DNA from: Streptomyces sp. Ag109_O5-10
GTDB lineage: Bacteria; Actinomycetota; Actinomycetes; Streptomycetales; Streptomycetaceae
Direction of reading: 5' to 3'
Length of the DNA: 64,000 nucleotides
Assembly (NCBI RefSeq): GCF_900105755.1
Contig: NZ_FNTQ01000001.1
Span: forward strand, 9,052,001-9,116,000
Both the position numbers and the translations under genes were made by a program. Below the pieces are notes generated by a model that saw only the letters and a list, made by a program, of their open reading frames with translations, was not told where the DNA came from and searched no databases. Shown piece after piece: positions 36,735-46,474 of the stretch. The stretch's first letter is position 1, and each line of letters starts with the position of its first letter.

Positions 36735-38162
36735 TCAGGCCGGCAGGTGGAACTGCTGGTTGGTGCCGCCGGCGCAGGTCCAGATCTGCAGCCGGGCTCC
36801 GTTGGCCGTCGACTTGTCCGTGACGTCGAGGCACTTGCCCGACGCGGGGTTCACCAGGGTGTCGCCGCTGCCCGGCTGCCAGACCTGGGCACCGGTGCCG
36901 TTGCAGTCGTACAACTGGACCTTCGTGCCGTTGGCGGTGCCGGCGGCGGTGAGATCCATGCACTTGCCGAGACTGCGGATGGTGTTGTCGGACCCTACGG
37001 TCCACTGCTGGGCCGTGGTGCCGTTGCAGTCATACATCTGAACGGCGGTTCCGTTGGCGCTGCTCGCCCCGGCGACGTCCACGCACTTGCCGCCGAGGCC
37101 GGTGATCTGGCCGGTGGAACCGGTGGGCGGTGGCGTGGTCGTACCGCCGGTCACGGTGTTGAAGGTACTGGAGAACTGCCAGGCGCTCTGCGGGGTCCCG
37201 CTGCAGGAGTCGGAGAGCTGGCCGTTGGTGGCGCACGCCTTGTCGCGGCCGAGCGCCCAGAAGGCGAGTTCCTGGATGCCCTTGGACTTGGCGAAGTTGG
37301 CGAGCGTGGTGGCGTTGCCGGTGGTGAAGATCTCGCTGGTGTCGTCGTTGACCCCGATCATCGGGGTGTTGCCCTCCATCGCCCACAGCTGGGCGTCGGA
37401 CTTCTCCGGCCAGATGGAACCGAGCTGGGCGCGCAGGGCGGTGGCGGCGTCGGTGGCCGCCTTGCCCATGTCGCGGGTGCCGTCGTAGTAGTCCATCGTC
37501 ATGATGTTGACGAGATTGACGGTGAGCCCGTTGCTCTTGGCGTTGGACAGCAGCTTCGTGCCGTTGTCGTCAAGGCCGTTCGGCATGGACGGCAGGGTGT
37601 ACTGGACGTCGAGCTTGCGCCCGGCGGCGGCGTACTCCTGCTGGAGCTGGGCGAGGGCCTTGTTCCGGCGGTCGTTGGCGGCGGTGTCGGCGATCGCGCT
37701 GCCCTCGACGTCGAAGTCGACCCGCGTGAGGTTGAGGGTGTCGATGACCTTCTTGTACTGGGCCTTGAGCGAGGCCACGGTGGTACAGGCCTGGGCCTCC
37801 TCGGTGCCGGAGGCACCGCCGAAGGAGGCGATGACGTCACCGCCCGCGGCGCGCAGGGAGTTGATCGCCGAGGTCCAGCCCGCGTCGGTGACAGGTGTGT
37901 CGCCGTTGAACATGGCGTTGCAGCCGCCGCCGTCGATGACGAAGGCGAGAGTGAAGTACTTCAGGCCTGTGGCGTTGCGGGCGTTGGTCATCGCCGAGGG
38001 CGAGTTCCACGTCTCGACGTACGGCGCGGCGTAGTGGGCGGGGAAGCCGGGGCCGGGATTGGTCGCGGCGCTCGCCGAACCTCCGGCGGCGACGAGGACG
38101 GTGGCGGCCGTCGTGAGAAGCGCGGGAACGGCGGTGAGGGCTCTGGCAGCGGATCTGATCAC
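36735..38162 (-). CDS. Secreted GH18 chitinase with ricin-type lectin domain
   Basis: A 475-residue exported chitinase. The signal peptide (IRSAARALTAVPALLTTAATV) ends near ASA. The GH18 barrel covers about residues 40-320, with the catalytic DxxDxDxE-type motif as TRVDFDVEGS, the glutamate being the proton donor. The ASFGG and MTMDYYDG strands are typical. After a Thr/Pro linker (GGTTTPPPTGSTG) comes a ricin B-type CBM13 of about 125 residues with repeated GKCVDV/QLYDCNGT/QQWT units. GTG 38162 has AGGAGT 8 bases upstream; codons further upstream are not used. A DasR-like site lies about 135-150 bases upstream, which would link expression to N-acetylglucosamine status. Confidence 0.93.
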   Translation of the reverse strand: MIRSAARALTAVPALLTTAATVLVAAGGSASAATNPGPGFPAHYAAPYVETWNSPSAMTNARNATGLKYFTLAFVIDGGGCNAMFNGDTPVTDAGWTSAINSLRAAGGDVIASFGGASGTEEAQACTTVASLKAQYKKVIDTLNLTRVDFDVEGSAIADTAANDRRNKALAQLQQEYAAAGRKLDVQYTLPSMPNGLDDNGTKLLSNAKSNGLTVNLVNIMTMDYYDGTRDMGKAATDAATALRAQLGSIWPEKSDAQLWAMEGNTPMIGVNDDTSEIFTTGNATTLANFAKSKGIQELAFWALGRDKACATNGQLSDSCSGTPQSAWQFSSTFNTVTGGTTTPPPTGSTGQITGLGGKCVDVAGASSANGTAVQMYDCNGTTAQQWTVGSDNTIRSLGKCMDLTAAGTANGTKVQLYDCNGTGAQVWQPGSGDTLVNPASGKCLDVTDKSTANGARLQIWTCAGGTNQQFHLPA

Positions 38163-38483
38163 AGAACGACTCCTGTCGTGAACGCGACAAGCATGGGGTG
38201 GGGGGTGTCGGAGCGGAGTATCCGGAAGCTGAGGGCAGGAGTTCACGCATTTGAACGACGACTTCACTGCTGAACCGCCGGTGGTTGAAGACGGTATGGA
38301 CTAGACCAGCTGCGCGTCAATACCCAGGGCATCGGCAGGAGTTCAGGTGGCCGTTGCCCGTTCGGCAAGGAGGCCGCCGCCCGCGGCCGGCGCCCCGCCC
38401 TGGCCGGGGAACCACGCACCGGGGCGCGTTCGTGTTCTGCAGCGGGCGTGAGGCGAACCCGGCGACGCGTGAAGGAGGGGGCC
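38163..38483. other. Divergent spacer between chitinase and TraB-family genes
   Basis: A 321-base intergenic region that holds the DasR-like palindrome at 38295-38310 and the ribosome sites of both genes. No other conserved structure was seen. Confidence 0.5.
38295..38310. promoter_or_regulatory. Putative dre site (DasR operator) upstream of chitinase
   Basis: TGGACTAGACCA is one base off the core palindrome TGGTCTAGACCA of the known DasR-responsive element; the 16-base match is 12 of 16. DasR represses chitin and N-acetylglucosamine genes in streptomycetes and is relieved by glucosamine-6-phosphate (established knowledge). The position upstream of a chitinase gene supports the call. Confidence 0.75.
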
Positions 38484-39185
38484 GTGCAGATCATCGAGGT
38501 GACCGGGTATGCCGTCCGGTCTGCTGTGATCACCATGAGACGGACGCAGACGCCGCTCGAATTCGTGATCTTCCCGATGCTGCATGTGGCATCGCCGACG
38601 TTCTACTCCCAGGTCCGCCTCCGGCTCAGGGAATGCGATCTCATAGTCGTCGAGGGAATCCGGGGGAGATCGGCCGAGGTGAGCGCCCTCACGCTGGCCT
38701 ACCGGTTCGCCCCGCGCCGACGGCGCAACGGCCTGCAGGAGCAGAGCGACGGACTGGTGCTTCCCGAAGGCGTGCCGGTGGTCAACCCGGACGTGACCGC
38801 GGCCGAGGCGGTCGCCGACCTGAGGACACTGCCGCGGTGGATGTACGTCCTGCTCATGCTCGCCGCCCCGGTGATGGGCCTGGTCTTCGCGCTGCGCGGT
38901 CCGCGCGCCTTCCTCGACGAGGACCAGGTGGTCGAGGACCTGCCGTCGACGCACCGGGCGGAGATGCTGGCCGACAACCCGGTCGAACACGCGATGAGCG
39001 ACCGGCGCGACCAGCGGTTGCTCGACGCACTCGGCGAGATCCACGCGGAACGCGCCACCGAGCCGATCCGGGTGGCCATCGTCTACGGCGCCGGCCACGT
39101 CCCGGCGATCGTGTCAGGGCTGTGGGACCGCTACGGTTACCGCCCACGCGAGGCGGAGTGGCTCACCGTCCTCGTCCCGGGGTAG
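38484..39185 (+). CDS. TraB/PrgY-family membrane-associated protein
   Basis: A 233-residue protein resembling the TraB/PrgY/GumN family. The N-terminal part has LRECDLIVVEGIRGR, and the C-terminal RVAIVYGAGHVPAIVSGLWDRYGY carries the GxxH signature. One transmembrane segment (WMYVLLMLAAPVMGLVFAL) lies near residue 120. The family fold is thought to be metalloprotease- or hydrolase-like, but function in actinobacteria is unknown. GTG 38484 follows GGAGGGG; the divergent chitinase is probably unrelated. Confidence 0.8.
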   Translation: MQIIEVTGYAVRSAVITMRRTQTPLEFVIFPMLHVASPTFYSQVRLRLRECDLIVVEGIRGRSAEVSALTLAYRFAPRRRRNGLQEQSDGLVLPEGVPVVNPDVTAAEAVADLRTLPRWMYVLLMLAAPVMGLVFALRGPRAFLDEDQVVEDLPSTHRAEMLADNPVEHAMSDRRDQRLLDALGEIHAERATEPIRVAIVYGAGHVPAIVSGLWDRYGYRPREAEWLTVLVPG

Positions 39186-39409
39186 ACCACAGGGCGGACC
39201 GGTTTCCCGGCAATCCGGCACCGACCGCCCTCGCCCGGCCTGACCCCGCGGCGACTTGCTGCGCGACGCCCCACGACCGCGTGCGGCGTCCCGGACAGCG
39301 TGCGACGCGCCCGCGAGGCGGTGCGCGAACCTGCCACCGCGCGATCCTTCGGCATGCAATATGTCTCTTGTTGTGGCATTCGGTGCCGTGACTCGGTCGA
39401 TGGGATGGA

Positions 39410-40848
39410 GTGTGGGCCTTGGCGTTCGCGGAGTCGTCGGCCGGGGAGGACGGGGCGAGGTCCTCACCCGGTACGGCCCCGGAGCCCGGGCAACGGTCCT
39501 GGGCTCCGCTGCTGGCGGTGTGCGCCGGGTATTTCATGGTGATCCTGGACGTGACGGCCATCAACGTCGCCGTGCCGGTGATCGGCCGGGAACTGTCGGC
39601 CTCGCTCACCGGCAACCAGTGGATCACCGACGGGTACACCCTGGTCTTCGCCGGACTCCTGCTCACCGGCGGCGCGTTGGGCGACCGGCTGGGCAACCGG
39701 CGGGTCTTCTGCGCGGGCGTGGCCGTGTTCACGTTCGCCTCGGCCGGGTGCGCGCTCGCCGCGAGTGCCCCCTCCTGGTCGCGGCCCGGCTGGTCGAGGG
39801 GCTCGGCGCGGCCCTGATCGTGCCCGGCTCCCTGGCCCTGCTCCAACAGGCCTACCCGGGGACGGCCGCACGCTCCCGGGCCTTCGGACTGTGGGGTTCG
39901 ATGGCGGGCATCGCGGCCGCCGCCGGTCCGCTGCTGGGCGGGCTGCTCGTCTCCACCCTCGGCTGGCGGTGGGTGTTCCTCGTCAACCTGCCCGTCGGAG
40001 CGGCCTGCCTGGTACTGACGCTGCGGCACGTGACACGCTCGCCCCGGCGCGCCGACCGGCCCCTGGACTGGCCGGCACAGTGCGCGGTGATGGCGACGGC
40101 CGCCCTGCTGACCGCCGCGCTCAACGAGGCCGGACGCCGCGGCTGGTCCGATCCGGCCGTACTCGCCGGGCTCGGCCTGGCCGTCCTGGCCGCCGCGGCG
40201 TTCGCGGTACGTGAGCGGCTCGCCCGGGCGCCCGTCCTGCCGCCGAGCCTGTTGCGCTCCCGGGCGATGGGCGGGGGAGCCGTGATCGGCCTGCTGTTCA
40301 ACTTCGGCTTCTACGGCATGGTGTTCACCGCCAGCCTCGAATTCCAGCACCAGCGCCACTTCAGCGCCCTGGGCACCGGGGTGGCGCTGTTCCCGGCGGT
40401 GGCGATGACCATGTTCGCCTCCGTCCTGTCCGGCCGGCTGACCCGCCGTACCGGCGACCGTCCACTGGTGGTCTCCGGCATGCTCCTGGCCGCCCTCGGG
40501 CTGACCGGCTGGGCGGCCGCGGGCGCCGACCCCGCCTACCCGCTGCTCGTCGCCCCGATGATGGCCGCGGGGTTCGGCACCTCCTTCGCCCTCACCGGCA
40601 CGACCGGCACCGTGATGGGTGCCGCACCCGCCGCCTACGCGGGCGCCGCCTCCGCCCTGTTCAACACCACCCGCCAGATCGGCAGCGCCACCGGTGTCGC
40701 GCTCGGCGGCAGTCTGCTGGCCACCGCCACCGACTACACCGCCGGCCTGCGCATCAGCATGGCCGTCGGCGCGCTCGCCTACCTGACCGCCGCGGGCCTC
40801 GCATGGCTGTGCGTCCCGGCGGTGCCGAAGAGATCCGGGGCTGTCTGA
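39410..40848 (+). pseudogene. MFS drug-efflux transporter (EmrB/QacA type) with a frameshift
   Basis: The reading frame from GTG 39410 encodes helices 1 to 3 (PLLAVCAGYFMVILDVTAIN, GGALGDRLGNRR) and then stops at 39817. The protein continues in another frame from about 39772 (LLVAARLVEGLGAALIVPG) to 40848 with the remaining helices. One missing C in the run GCCCCCTCC at about 39768-39773 explains the break; restoring it gives a complete 14-helix transporter of about 479 residues. The rest of the gene is intact, so the loss is recent or a sequencing artefact. It belongs to the DHA2 drug:H+ antiporters. Confidence 0.85.
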
Positions 40849-40885
40849 GCCCGCCGTGCAGATCCGCGGATGCGGAAGTCCGCTT

Positions 40886-42334
40886 CTACGCCGGGGAGTT
40901 GGCGTGCGCCGGCTCCGCCGCCACGACGAGGGGCTTGACGGCCGGCGCGGGCATGGACCGGCGGAGGCGGAGCTGACGCGTGACCTCCGTCAGGTCCGCG
41001 ATGAACGTGCCCGCGAGTTCGGCGCTGAACCCGGTGCGGACGACGAGGCGCAGGACGGAGACGTCCTGGCAGGGAGCGGGGAAGGCGTAGGCGGGCAACT
41101 GCCAGCCGCGTGCGTGCATGGCGCGGGAGACGTCGAAGACGGTGAAGCCGTGGGTGCCCGGCGCGAGACGGAAGGCGAGCGCCGGGAGTTCGGACCCGTC
41201 GGTGACCAGCTCGTAGGGCCCGACGGCCCGGATGCGTTCGGCGAGGGCCCGTGCGGTCGTCCGGTTCTCGACCGCGAGGTGGCGCAGCCCCTCGAAGCCG
41301 TACCGCAGGAAGCTGTAGTACTGCGCGACGACGTGCGCCCCCGGACGGGAGAAGTTGAGGGTGAAGCTGGGGGAGCGGCCGCCGAGGTAGTCGACCTCGA
41401 AGACCAGGTCCTCCGGAAGGGCCTCGGCGTCGCGCCACAGGGCCCAGCCGAGACCGGGGAAGACGTGGCCGTACTTGTGCCCCGAGGTGTTGATGGACGC
41501 GACACGCTCGAGCTGGAAGTCCCACATCAGGCCCGGGTCGAGGAACGGGGCCACCATCGCGCCGGAGGCGCCGTCGACGTGCACGGGGATGTCGGTGCCG
41601 GTCGCGGCCTGGTAGCCGTCCAGGGCCATGCAGATGTCGGCGACGGGCTCGTAGGAGCCGTCGTAGGTGGAGCCGAGGACGGTGACGACGCCGATGGTGT
41701 TGTCGTCGCAGTAGGCGGTGAGGGTGTCGGGCGTGAGGTGATAGCGGCCGGGCTCCATCGGCACGTAACGCGGCTCGACCTCGAAGTAGTTGGCGAATTT
41801 CTTCCAGCACACCTGGACGTTCGCACCCATCACCACGTTGGGCCGGGCGGTGTCCTTCCCCTGTGCGCGCCGGCGCTGCTGCCAGCGTCGCTTGAGCGCG
41901 AGGCCGCCCAGCATCGACGCCTCGCTGGAACCGGTGGTGGAGCAGCCCCTGACCTGTTCCGGGTGCGGTGCGTGCCACAGCCGGGCGAGCATCCGCACAC
42001 AGCGTTCTTCCATGGCGGTGATCTGCGGGTACTCGGCGCGGTCCGCGAGGTTCTTCTCCGCGGTCTCGGCCATCAGTTGCCGTGCCTGCGGTTCCATCCA
42101 GGTGGTCACGAAGGTGGCCAGGTTGCGCTGCGCGCTGCCGTCGAGCGCGAGTTCGTCGCGCACCTGCTGCAGCACGAGGTCGGGCGGGGACGCCACCGGC
42201 GGCAGTTCGTCGGCGGGCCCGGGGAGCAGGGCGGCGGCGGGCGGGGCGGGAGTGTGGATGCGGGTGTCGATGTCGATGTCGGTGTCGGCGTGGAAGTCGG
42301 TCGCGGAGATGACGTCGGTATCCGGGATGGGCAT
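40886..42334 (-). CDS. gadB: Glutamate decarboxylase
   Basis: A 482-residue PLP-dependent enzyme that converts glutamate to GABA and CO2, consuming a proton; cytosolic. PLP is bound by the lysine in SINTSGHKYGHVFPG, with DGASGAMVAPF and GCSTTGSSEASMLGG as further family motifs. Length is close to the usual 460-470; the extra N-terminus is rich in Asp, Ala and Pro. GAGG precedes ATG 42334. The MFS gene (42557-43762) lies upstream on the same strand but 222 bases away and no GABA antiporter is obvious. A role in acid resistance or GABA metabolism is expected. Confidence 0.95.
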   Translation of the reverse strand: MPIPDTDVISATDFHADTDIDIDTRIHTPAPPAAALLPGPADELPPVASPPDLVLQQVRDELALDGSAQRNLATFVTTWMEPQARQLMAETAEKNLADRAEYPQITAMEERCVRMLARLWHAPHPEQVRGCSTTGSSEASMLGGLALKRRWQQRRRAQGKDTARPNVVMGANVQVCWKKFANYFEVEPRYVPMEPGRYHLTPDTLTAYCDDNTIGVVTVLGSTYDGSYEPVADICMALDGYQAATGTDIPVHVDGASGAMVAPFLDPGLMWDFQLERVASINTSGHKYGHVFPGLGWALWRDAEALPEDLVFEVDYLGGRSPSFTLNFSRPGAHVVAQYYSFLRYGFEGLRHLAVENRTTARALAERIRAVGPYELVTDGSELPALAFRLAPGTHGFTVFDVSRAMHARGWQLPAYAFPAPCQDVSVLRLVVRTGFSAELAGTFIADLTEVTRQLRLRRSMPAPAVKPLVVAAEPAHANSPA

Positions 42335-42556
42335 GTGCGCCTCGGTGCTTTCTGGTCCGTGTGGCCCCCGTGCACCTCCGACGCTAGATCGCCGAGCGGT
42401 ACGGCATCTGTGTCGATTACACCGATCCAGCGACCGGTTTGCGGACCGATGAACTGAATTTTCCCTCGCGTATACGGGCGGGCGATGGCCGGGCCCGGCC
42501 GAAGGGACCGAGATACGGGGCGGGGCGTAGGTCCGGCCGGCCGGCGAGCTCCGCTC

Positions 42557-43762
42557 TCAGGTGGTCGCCGGTTCCGGCTCGACCGCGTCCCGGCGCGCAC
42601 GGGCGGCCGGTGTGGCGAAGGCGGCCGCGACCACCAGGACGAGCACCAGGATCAGGGCGTGCCGCAGCCCGAAGTGCTCACCGAGGTAGCCGAGGGAGGG
42701 CGGGCCCACCAGGAAGGCGACGTAGCCGACGGTCGCGGCGAGCGCGACGCGCGCGGCGGAGTCGGCGCCGGAGTCGCCCGCCGCAGAGAGCGCGACGGGA
42801 AACCCGAGTGACGCCCCGAGACCCCACAGGACGGCGGCGGCAGCAGCGACCGCCTGGTTGTCGACGAAGATCACGAGGGCCAGTCCGGCGGCCCCGACGA
42901 GCGCGCTCCCGCACAGCGCGGCCGCCCGCCCGAACCGGTCGACGAACCGTCCGCCCGCGAAGCGCCCCACGGTCATCGCGGCGGCGAAGACCGCGTACAC
43001 GGCCGAGCCCAGCGCGGCGTCGAAACCGTGACCGTCCACCATGACCAGCGGCAGCCAGTCGTTGGCGGTGCCCTCGGCCATGGCGAGCGCGAGGATGACA
43101 CAGCCGATGAGCAGCAGCGCGGGGTCCTTCCACACCGCGGCGCGCGGTGCGCCCGTCGCGCCCGCCGACCGGCCTCCGGCGGCGGTCTGCCGGCCCACCT
43201 CGGCCGGTACCCGCCGGATGACCAGGGCGAGCGCGCCCAGCACCACCGCGGCCACGACGAGCAGATGGACCAGGACCGGGAAGCCCACCGCCGTCAGGCA
43301 CATGCCGGCGACCGCCCCGAGCACGGTGCCCAGACTGAAGAATCCGTGCATGGCGGGCAGCGTGGAGCGGCCCAGCAGCCGTTCCACCTCGGCGCCCTCG
43401 ACGTTGAGGGCCACCTCGCCGCCGCCCATGCCGAGACCGAACAGCCCGAGGCCCAGCGCGACACAGGCCCCCGAACCCGCGGCGGCCCCCGCCCCGACCA
43501 CCACGGCACCGGCGGCGACGGCCGACGTGCCGGCCAGGATGACGAGCCGGGCACCCCAGCGGGCCACGACCGTGCCCGAGCACAGGATGCCGAGCATCGA
43601 GCCGACCGAGAGCCCGAACAGGATCAGGCCCATCCGGGCCGTGGAGGCGCCGAGCAGGTCGCGCACGTCCGGGGTGCGGGTGACCCAGGAGGAGATGGTC
43701 AGCCCCGGCGCGAAGAAGAGGACGAAGACGGCGGTGCGACGCCGGGCGAGGTCAGAGGTCAT
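42557..43762 (-). CDS. MFS transporter
   Basis: A 401-residue 12-helix major-facilitator protein. The N-terminal half includes FAPGLTISSWVTRTPDVRDLL and FGLSVGSMLGILCSG; the GlyGly-rich GLGLFGLGMGGGEVALN segment resembles sugar and drug MFS branches. ATG 43762 has GGAG 9-10 bases upstream; the longer frame covers the regulator's operator region. It is divergent from a TetR gene with two operators in the 106-base spacer, which implies repression by that protein and induction by a transported or toxic ligand. Substrate unknown. Confidence 0.9.
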   Translation of the reverse strand: MTSDLARRRTAVFVLFFAPGLTISSWVTRTPDVRDLLGASTARMGLILFGLSVGSMLGILCSGTVVARWGARLVILAGTSAVAAGAVVVGAGAAAGSGACVALGLGLFGLGMGGGEVALNVEGAEVERLLGRSTLPAMHGFFSLGTVLGAVAGMCLTAVGFPVLVHLLVVAAVVLGALALVIRRVPAEVGRQTAAGGRSAGATGAPRAAVWKDPALLLIGCVILALAMAEGTANDWLPLVMVDGHGFDAALGSAVYAVFAAAMTVGRFAGGRFVDRFGRAAALCGSALVGAAGLALVIFVDNQAVAAAAAVLWGLGASLGFPVALSAAGDSGADSAARVALAATVGYVAFLVGPPSLGYLGEHFGLRHALILVLVLVVAAAFATPAARARRDAVEPEPATT

Positions 43763-43796
43763 GGGCGGTGGCTCCAGCTGGATCCGTACACAAGTC

Positions 43797-43832
43797 TGTA
43801 CGACCGTACACACTGACCTGTACGTCTGTACA
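43797..43832. promoter_or_regulatory. Tandem TetR operators in the tetR-MFS spacer
   Basis: TGTACGACCGTACA (43797-43810, arms TGTACG/CGTACA perfect) and TGTACGTCTGTACA (43819-43832, one arm base different) lie 22 bases apart, about two helical turns. A further GTACA half-site is at 43786-43790. They sit between the divergent starts at 43762 and 43869. Confidence 0.82.
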
Positions 43833-43868
43833 CACTCGGGAGGGGGCAACCCATGGCACATTGAGGGC

Positions 43869-44450
43869 GTGAGCGGTACACGACGCGAGATCCCGAACGA
43901 TCCCGGACGCAAGGAGCGGATTCTCGATGCGGCCTTGGACGTGATCTCCGAGAGTGGCGTGCACAGCACCACCCACCGGAAGATCGCGGCGCGAGCCGAC
44001 GTCCCGCTGGGCTCGCTCACCTACTACTTCGACGGCATGGCGGACCTGCTCGCCCAGGCCTTCGCCCGGCTGTCGGACACGATGTCCGGTCTGTACCGGC
44101 GGACGCTGCAGTCCGCCTGCTCCACGGAAGAGGCCGAGGCGGCCGTCGTCGAGCTGATCTGCGGCCCGGCCTACGCCACGGAACGCGACATGACCCTCAT
44201 CTTCGAGATGTACGCCTACGCCAACCACAACGAGGCGGTCTCCGCCACGACCCGCACCTGGCTCGAACGCAGCAGGGACAGCCTCGCCCTGCACTTCGCG
44301 CCCGGAGTGTCCCGCGCACTCGACGCGCTGATCGAGGGCTGGCCGATGCACCGGGCTTTCGCCGACGCACCCCTGGACCGCCGCCTGGTCACCGAAACCG
44401 TCCGCGCGATCGTCGCCGCCGACCCACGCCTCTCCACGGACGCCACCTGA
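43869..44450 (+). CDS. TetR-family transcriptional regulator
   Basis: A 193-residue repressor with an N-terminal helix-turn-helix (about residues 18-50, TTHRKIAARADVPLGSLTYYF) and an all-helical ligand domain. GTG 43869 has GAGGG just upstream; the longer frame is antisense to the MFS gene. The divergent MFS transporter and the GTACA-rich operators between them point to control of efflux or uptake and of its own synthesis. Confidence 0.93.
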   Translation: MSGTRREIPNDPGRKERILDAALDVISESGVHSTTHRKIAARADVPLGSLTYYFDGMADLLAQAFARLSDTMSGLYRRTLQSACSTEEAEAAVVELICGPAYATERDMTLIFEMYAYANHNEAVSATTRTWLERSRDSLALHFAPGVSRALDALIEGWPMHRAFADAPLDRRLVTETVRAIVAADPRLSTDAT

Positions 44451-44530
44451 ACCACACCGACGCCCCCTGCGGGACGTCGGCCAAGCTGTGGAGGGCGCGG
44501 ATCCGTGCCGCGGCCCGGCGCAGTCGCCCG

Positions 44531-46303
44531 TCAGGCCACCTGCCCGCCGTGCAGCGAGGTGTAGGTGCCGCCCCGGCGCAGCAGTTCCTCGTGGGTGCCG
44601 ATCTCGCGGATACGGCCGTCGTCCATCACCACGATGCGGTCGGCACCGCGCACGGTGGACAGCCGGTGGGCCACCACGAACGTCGTACGGCCGCGCAGCA
44701 GACGGGCCAGTGCCTCCTGGACCAGCGCCTCGGAGCGGGTGTCCAGCGCCGAGGTGGCCTCGTCCAGCACCAGGACGCGCGGGTCCCGGATCAACGCCCG
44801 TGCGATGGCGAGGCGTTGGCGCTGACCGCCGGAGAGCCGGGCGCCGCGCTCGCCGATGACGGTCTCCAGACCGTGCGGCAACCGGTCCACGAACTCCAGG
44901 GCGTTGGCGTCCCGCAGCGCGGCGCGCACCGCCTCCTCGTCGGCCTCGTCCTCCATGCCGTAGGCGACGTTCTCCCGGACCGTGCCGTCGAAGAGGATCG
45001 ACTCCTGCGGCACGACCGAGACGAACCGCCGGTAGGTGCGCAGGTCGAGGCCGCTCATGTCGGTGCCGTCCAGCAGCAGCCGGCCGGAGGTCGGCCGGAT
45101 GAAGCCGATGACGAGGTTGAGCACGGTGGACTTGCCGGCCCCCGAGGCGCCCACCAGGGCGACCGTCTCACCCGGCACCACGTCGAGGCTGAACTCCGCC
45201 ACGGCCGGACGCCCGGCGTCCTCGTAGGCGAAGCCGACCCGCTCGAACGTGACCGCCCCGCGGACGGCGGTGACCTCCTCCCGGCCCTCGTTGTCCTCCA
45301 GCTCGGGCGCCTGGAGCACCTCGCCCACCGAACGCACCGACTCCAGGCCCTTGGTGATGACCGGCGCCAGACTCGTCAGTGTGGTGGTGGAGCTGGTGAG
45401 GGTGGTCAGGAAGGCGCTCAGCATGACGACGTCTCCGGCCGTGACACCCCACACGCCGTAGTACGACACCAGCGCGGCGGCGGCCAGGACGGCGACGCCG
45501 ATCACGTTCAGGACCACCCAGGCCAGCGAGCCGAAGCGGCCGTTGACCAGGTCCAGGCGCAACCCCGAGGTGAGCAGCCGGCTCAGGGTGCCGTCCATCC
45601 GGCGCAGCGCCTTGCCCTCCAGGCCGTGGGCCCGGGTGACCGGGATGAGCCGCGTCATCTCGGTCACCCGTGAGGACAGCGTCTCCACCTCGTGGCGGAA
45701 GTGCTCGTTGTGAGTCCGCAGGCGCGCCCGCAGCCGGGCCACGACGAGGGTCGCCGCAGGCACCACGACCAGGAAGACCGGCAGGAACTCGGGTGTGCGG
45801 ACGCCGATGATGACCAGTCCGCCGGCCAGCACCGTCAGCGCGCCCAGCCCCTGCTCGGCGGTCTGCTGGACCATCTGCTCGACGGTCTCGACATCCCGTA
45901 CGACCTTGGCCTGGAGCACGCCCGCGCTGACCCGGGAGTGGTAGCCGATGGACAGCTGCTGCATCCGGGTGCACAGCGCGGAGCGCAGCGTGGTGCCCAT
46001 CCGGCGGACGCTGCCGTAGAGGAGCCGTACGTACAGCACGTGCAGCGGATAGTTGACCAGCAGGATCGCCATGATGACCGCGACGGACGTCCACAGCCGG
46101 GAGACCGGCCCGTGCTGGACGACCGTGTCCACGACGGACGCGGTGATCAGGGGCAGCAGCCAGATGGGGCTGTGCTTGACGGTGAACACCACGACCGCGG
46201 CCGCCAGCTTGCGGCGGTCCGCGCGCAGCAGATAGGCGAGTGTCCGGACGGGATGTTCGCCCCGGTAGCGGTGATCGAGCGGCCTTTCCGACGTCGACGC
46301 CAT
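44531..46303 (-). CDS. ABC transporter, permease-ATPase half-molecule (exporter type)
   Basis: A 590-residue ABC exporter subunit, acting as a dimer. The first 320 residues hold six membrane helices (KHSPIWLLPLITASVVDTVV, VAVIMAILLVNYPLHVLYV). The ATPase follows with Walker A VGASGAGKST, signature RLSGGQRQRLAIARA, Walker B VLVLDEATSALD and the switch histidine in VVAHRLSTV. GGAGG precedes ATG 46303. It stands alone and divergent from a DUF2630 gene. It exports lipid, peptide or drug; the sequence does not say which. Confidence 0.93.
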   Translation of the reverse strand: MASTSERPLDHRYRGEHPVRTLAYLLRADRRKLAAAVVVFTVKHSPIWLLPLITASVVDTVVQHGPVSRLWTSVAVIMAILLVNYPLHVLYVRLLYGSVRRMGTTLRSALCTRMQQLSIGYHSRVSAGVLQAKVVRDVETVEQMVQQTAEQGLGALTVLAGGLVIIGVRTPEFLPVFLVVVPAATLVVARLRARLRTHNEHFRHEVETLSSRVTEMTRLIPVTRAHGLEGKALRRMDGTLSRLLTSGLRLDLVNGRFGSLAWVVLNVIGVAVLAAAALVSYYGVWGVTAGDVVMLSAFLTTLTSSTTTLTSLAPVITKGLESVRSVGEVLQAPELEDNEGREEVTAVRGAVTFERVGFAYEDAGRPAVAEFSLDVVPGETVALVGASGAGKSTVLNLVIGFIRPTSGRLLLDGTDMSGLDLRTYRRFVSVVPQESILFDGTVRENVAYGMEDEADEEAVRAALRDANALEFVDRLPHGLETVIGERGARLSGGQRQRLAIARALIRDPRVLVLDEATSALDTRSEALVQEALARLLRGRTTFVVAHRLSTVRGADRIVVMDDGRIREIGTHEELLRRGGTYTSLHGGQVA

Positions 46304-46474
46304 CGGTGGTGATCCTCCCCAGTCCCTGTCCCTGACCTGCGGCAACCGCTTTCCCCCGGTCCGCGGGCCACCGTACACCGTGCCGCCGCCTCCGGCCGAT
46401 GCGTTTTGGGCGGGGGTGCGAGAAGGTGGTGAAGGGGAACCGGGGTTCGCCCCGTCGTCCGGAGAGGGGCAGCC

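Noticed and set aside
39256..39409. Upstream extension of the MFS second frame
   Set aside because: It overlaps the first reading frame without conserved sequence; the helix 1-3 segment lies in the other frame.
39768..39773. Programmed -1 ribosomal frameshift in the MFS gene
   Set aside because: There is no standard slippery heptamer with a downstream stem in evidence, and a simple one-base deletion explains the break.
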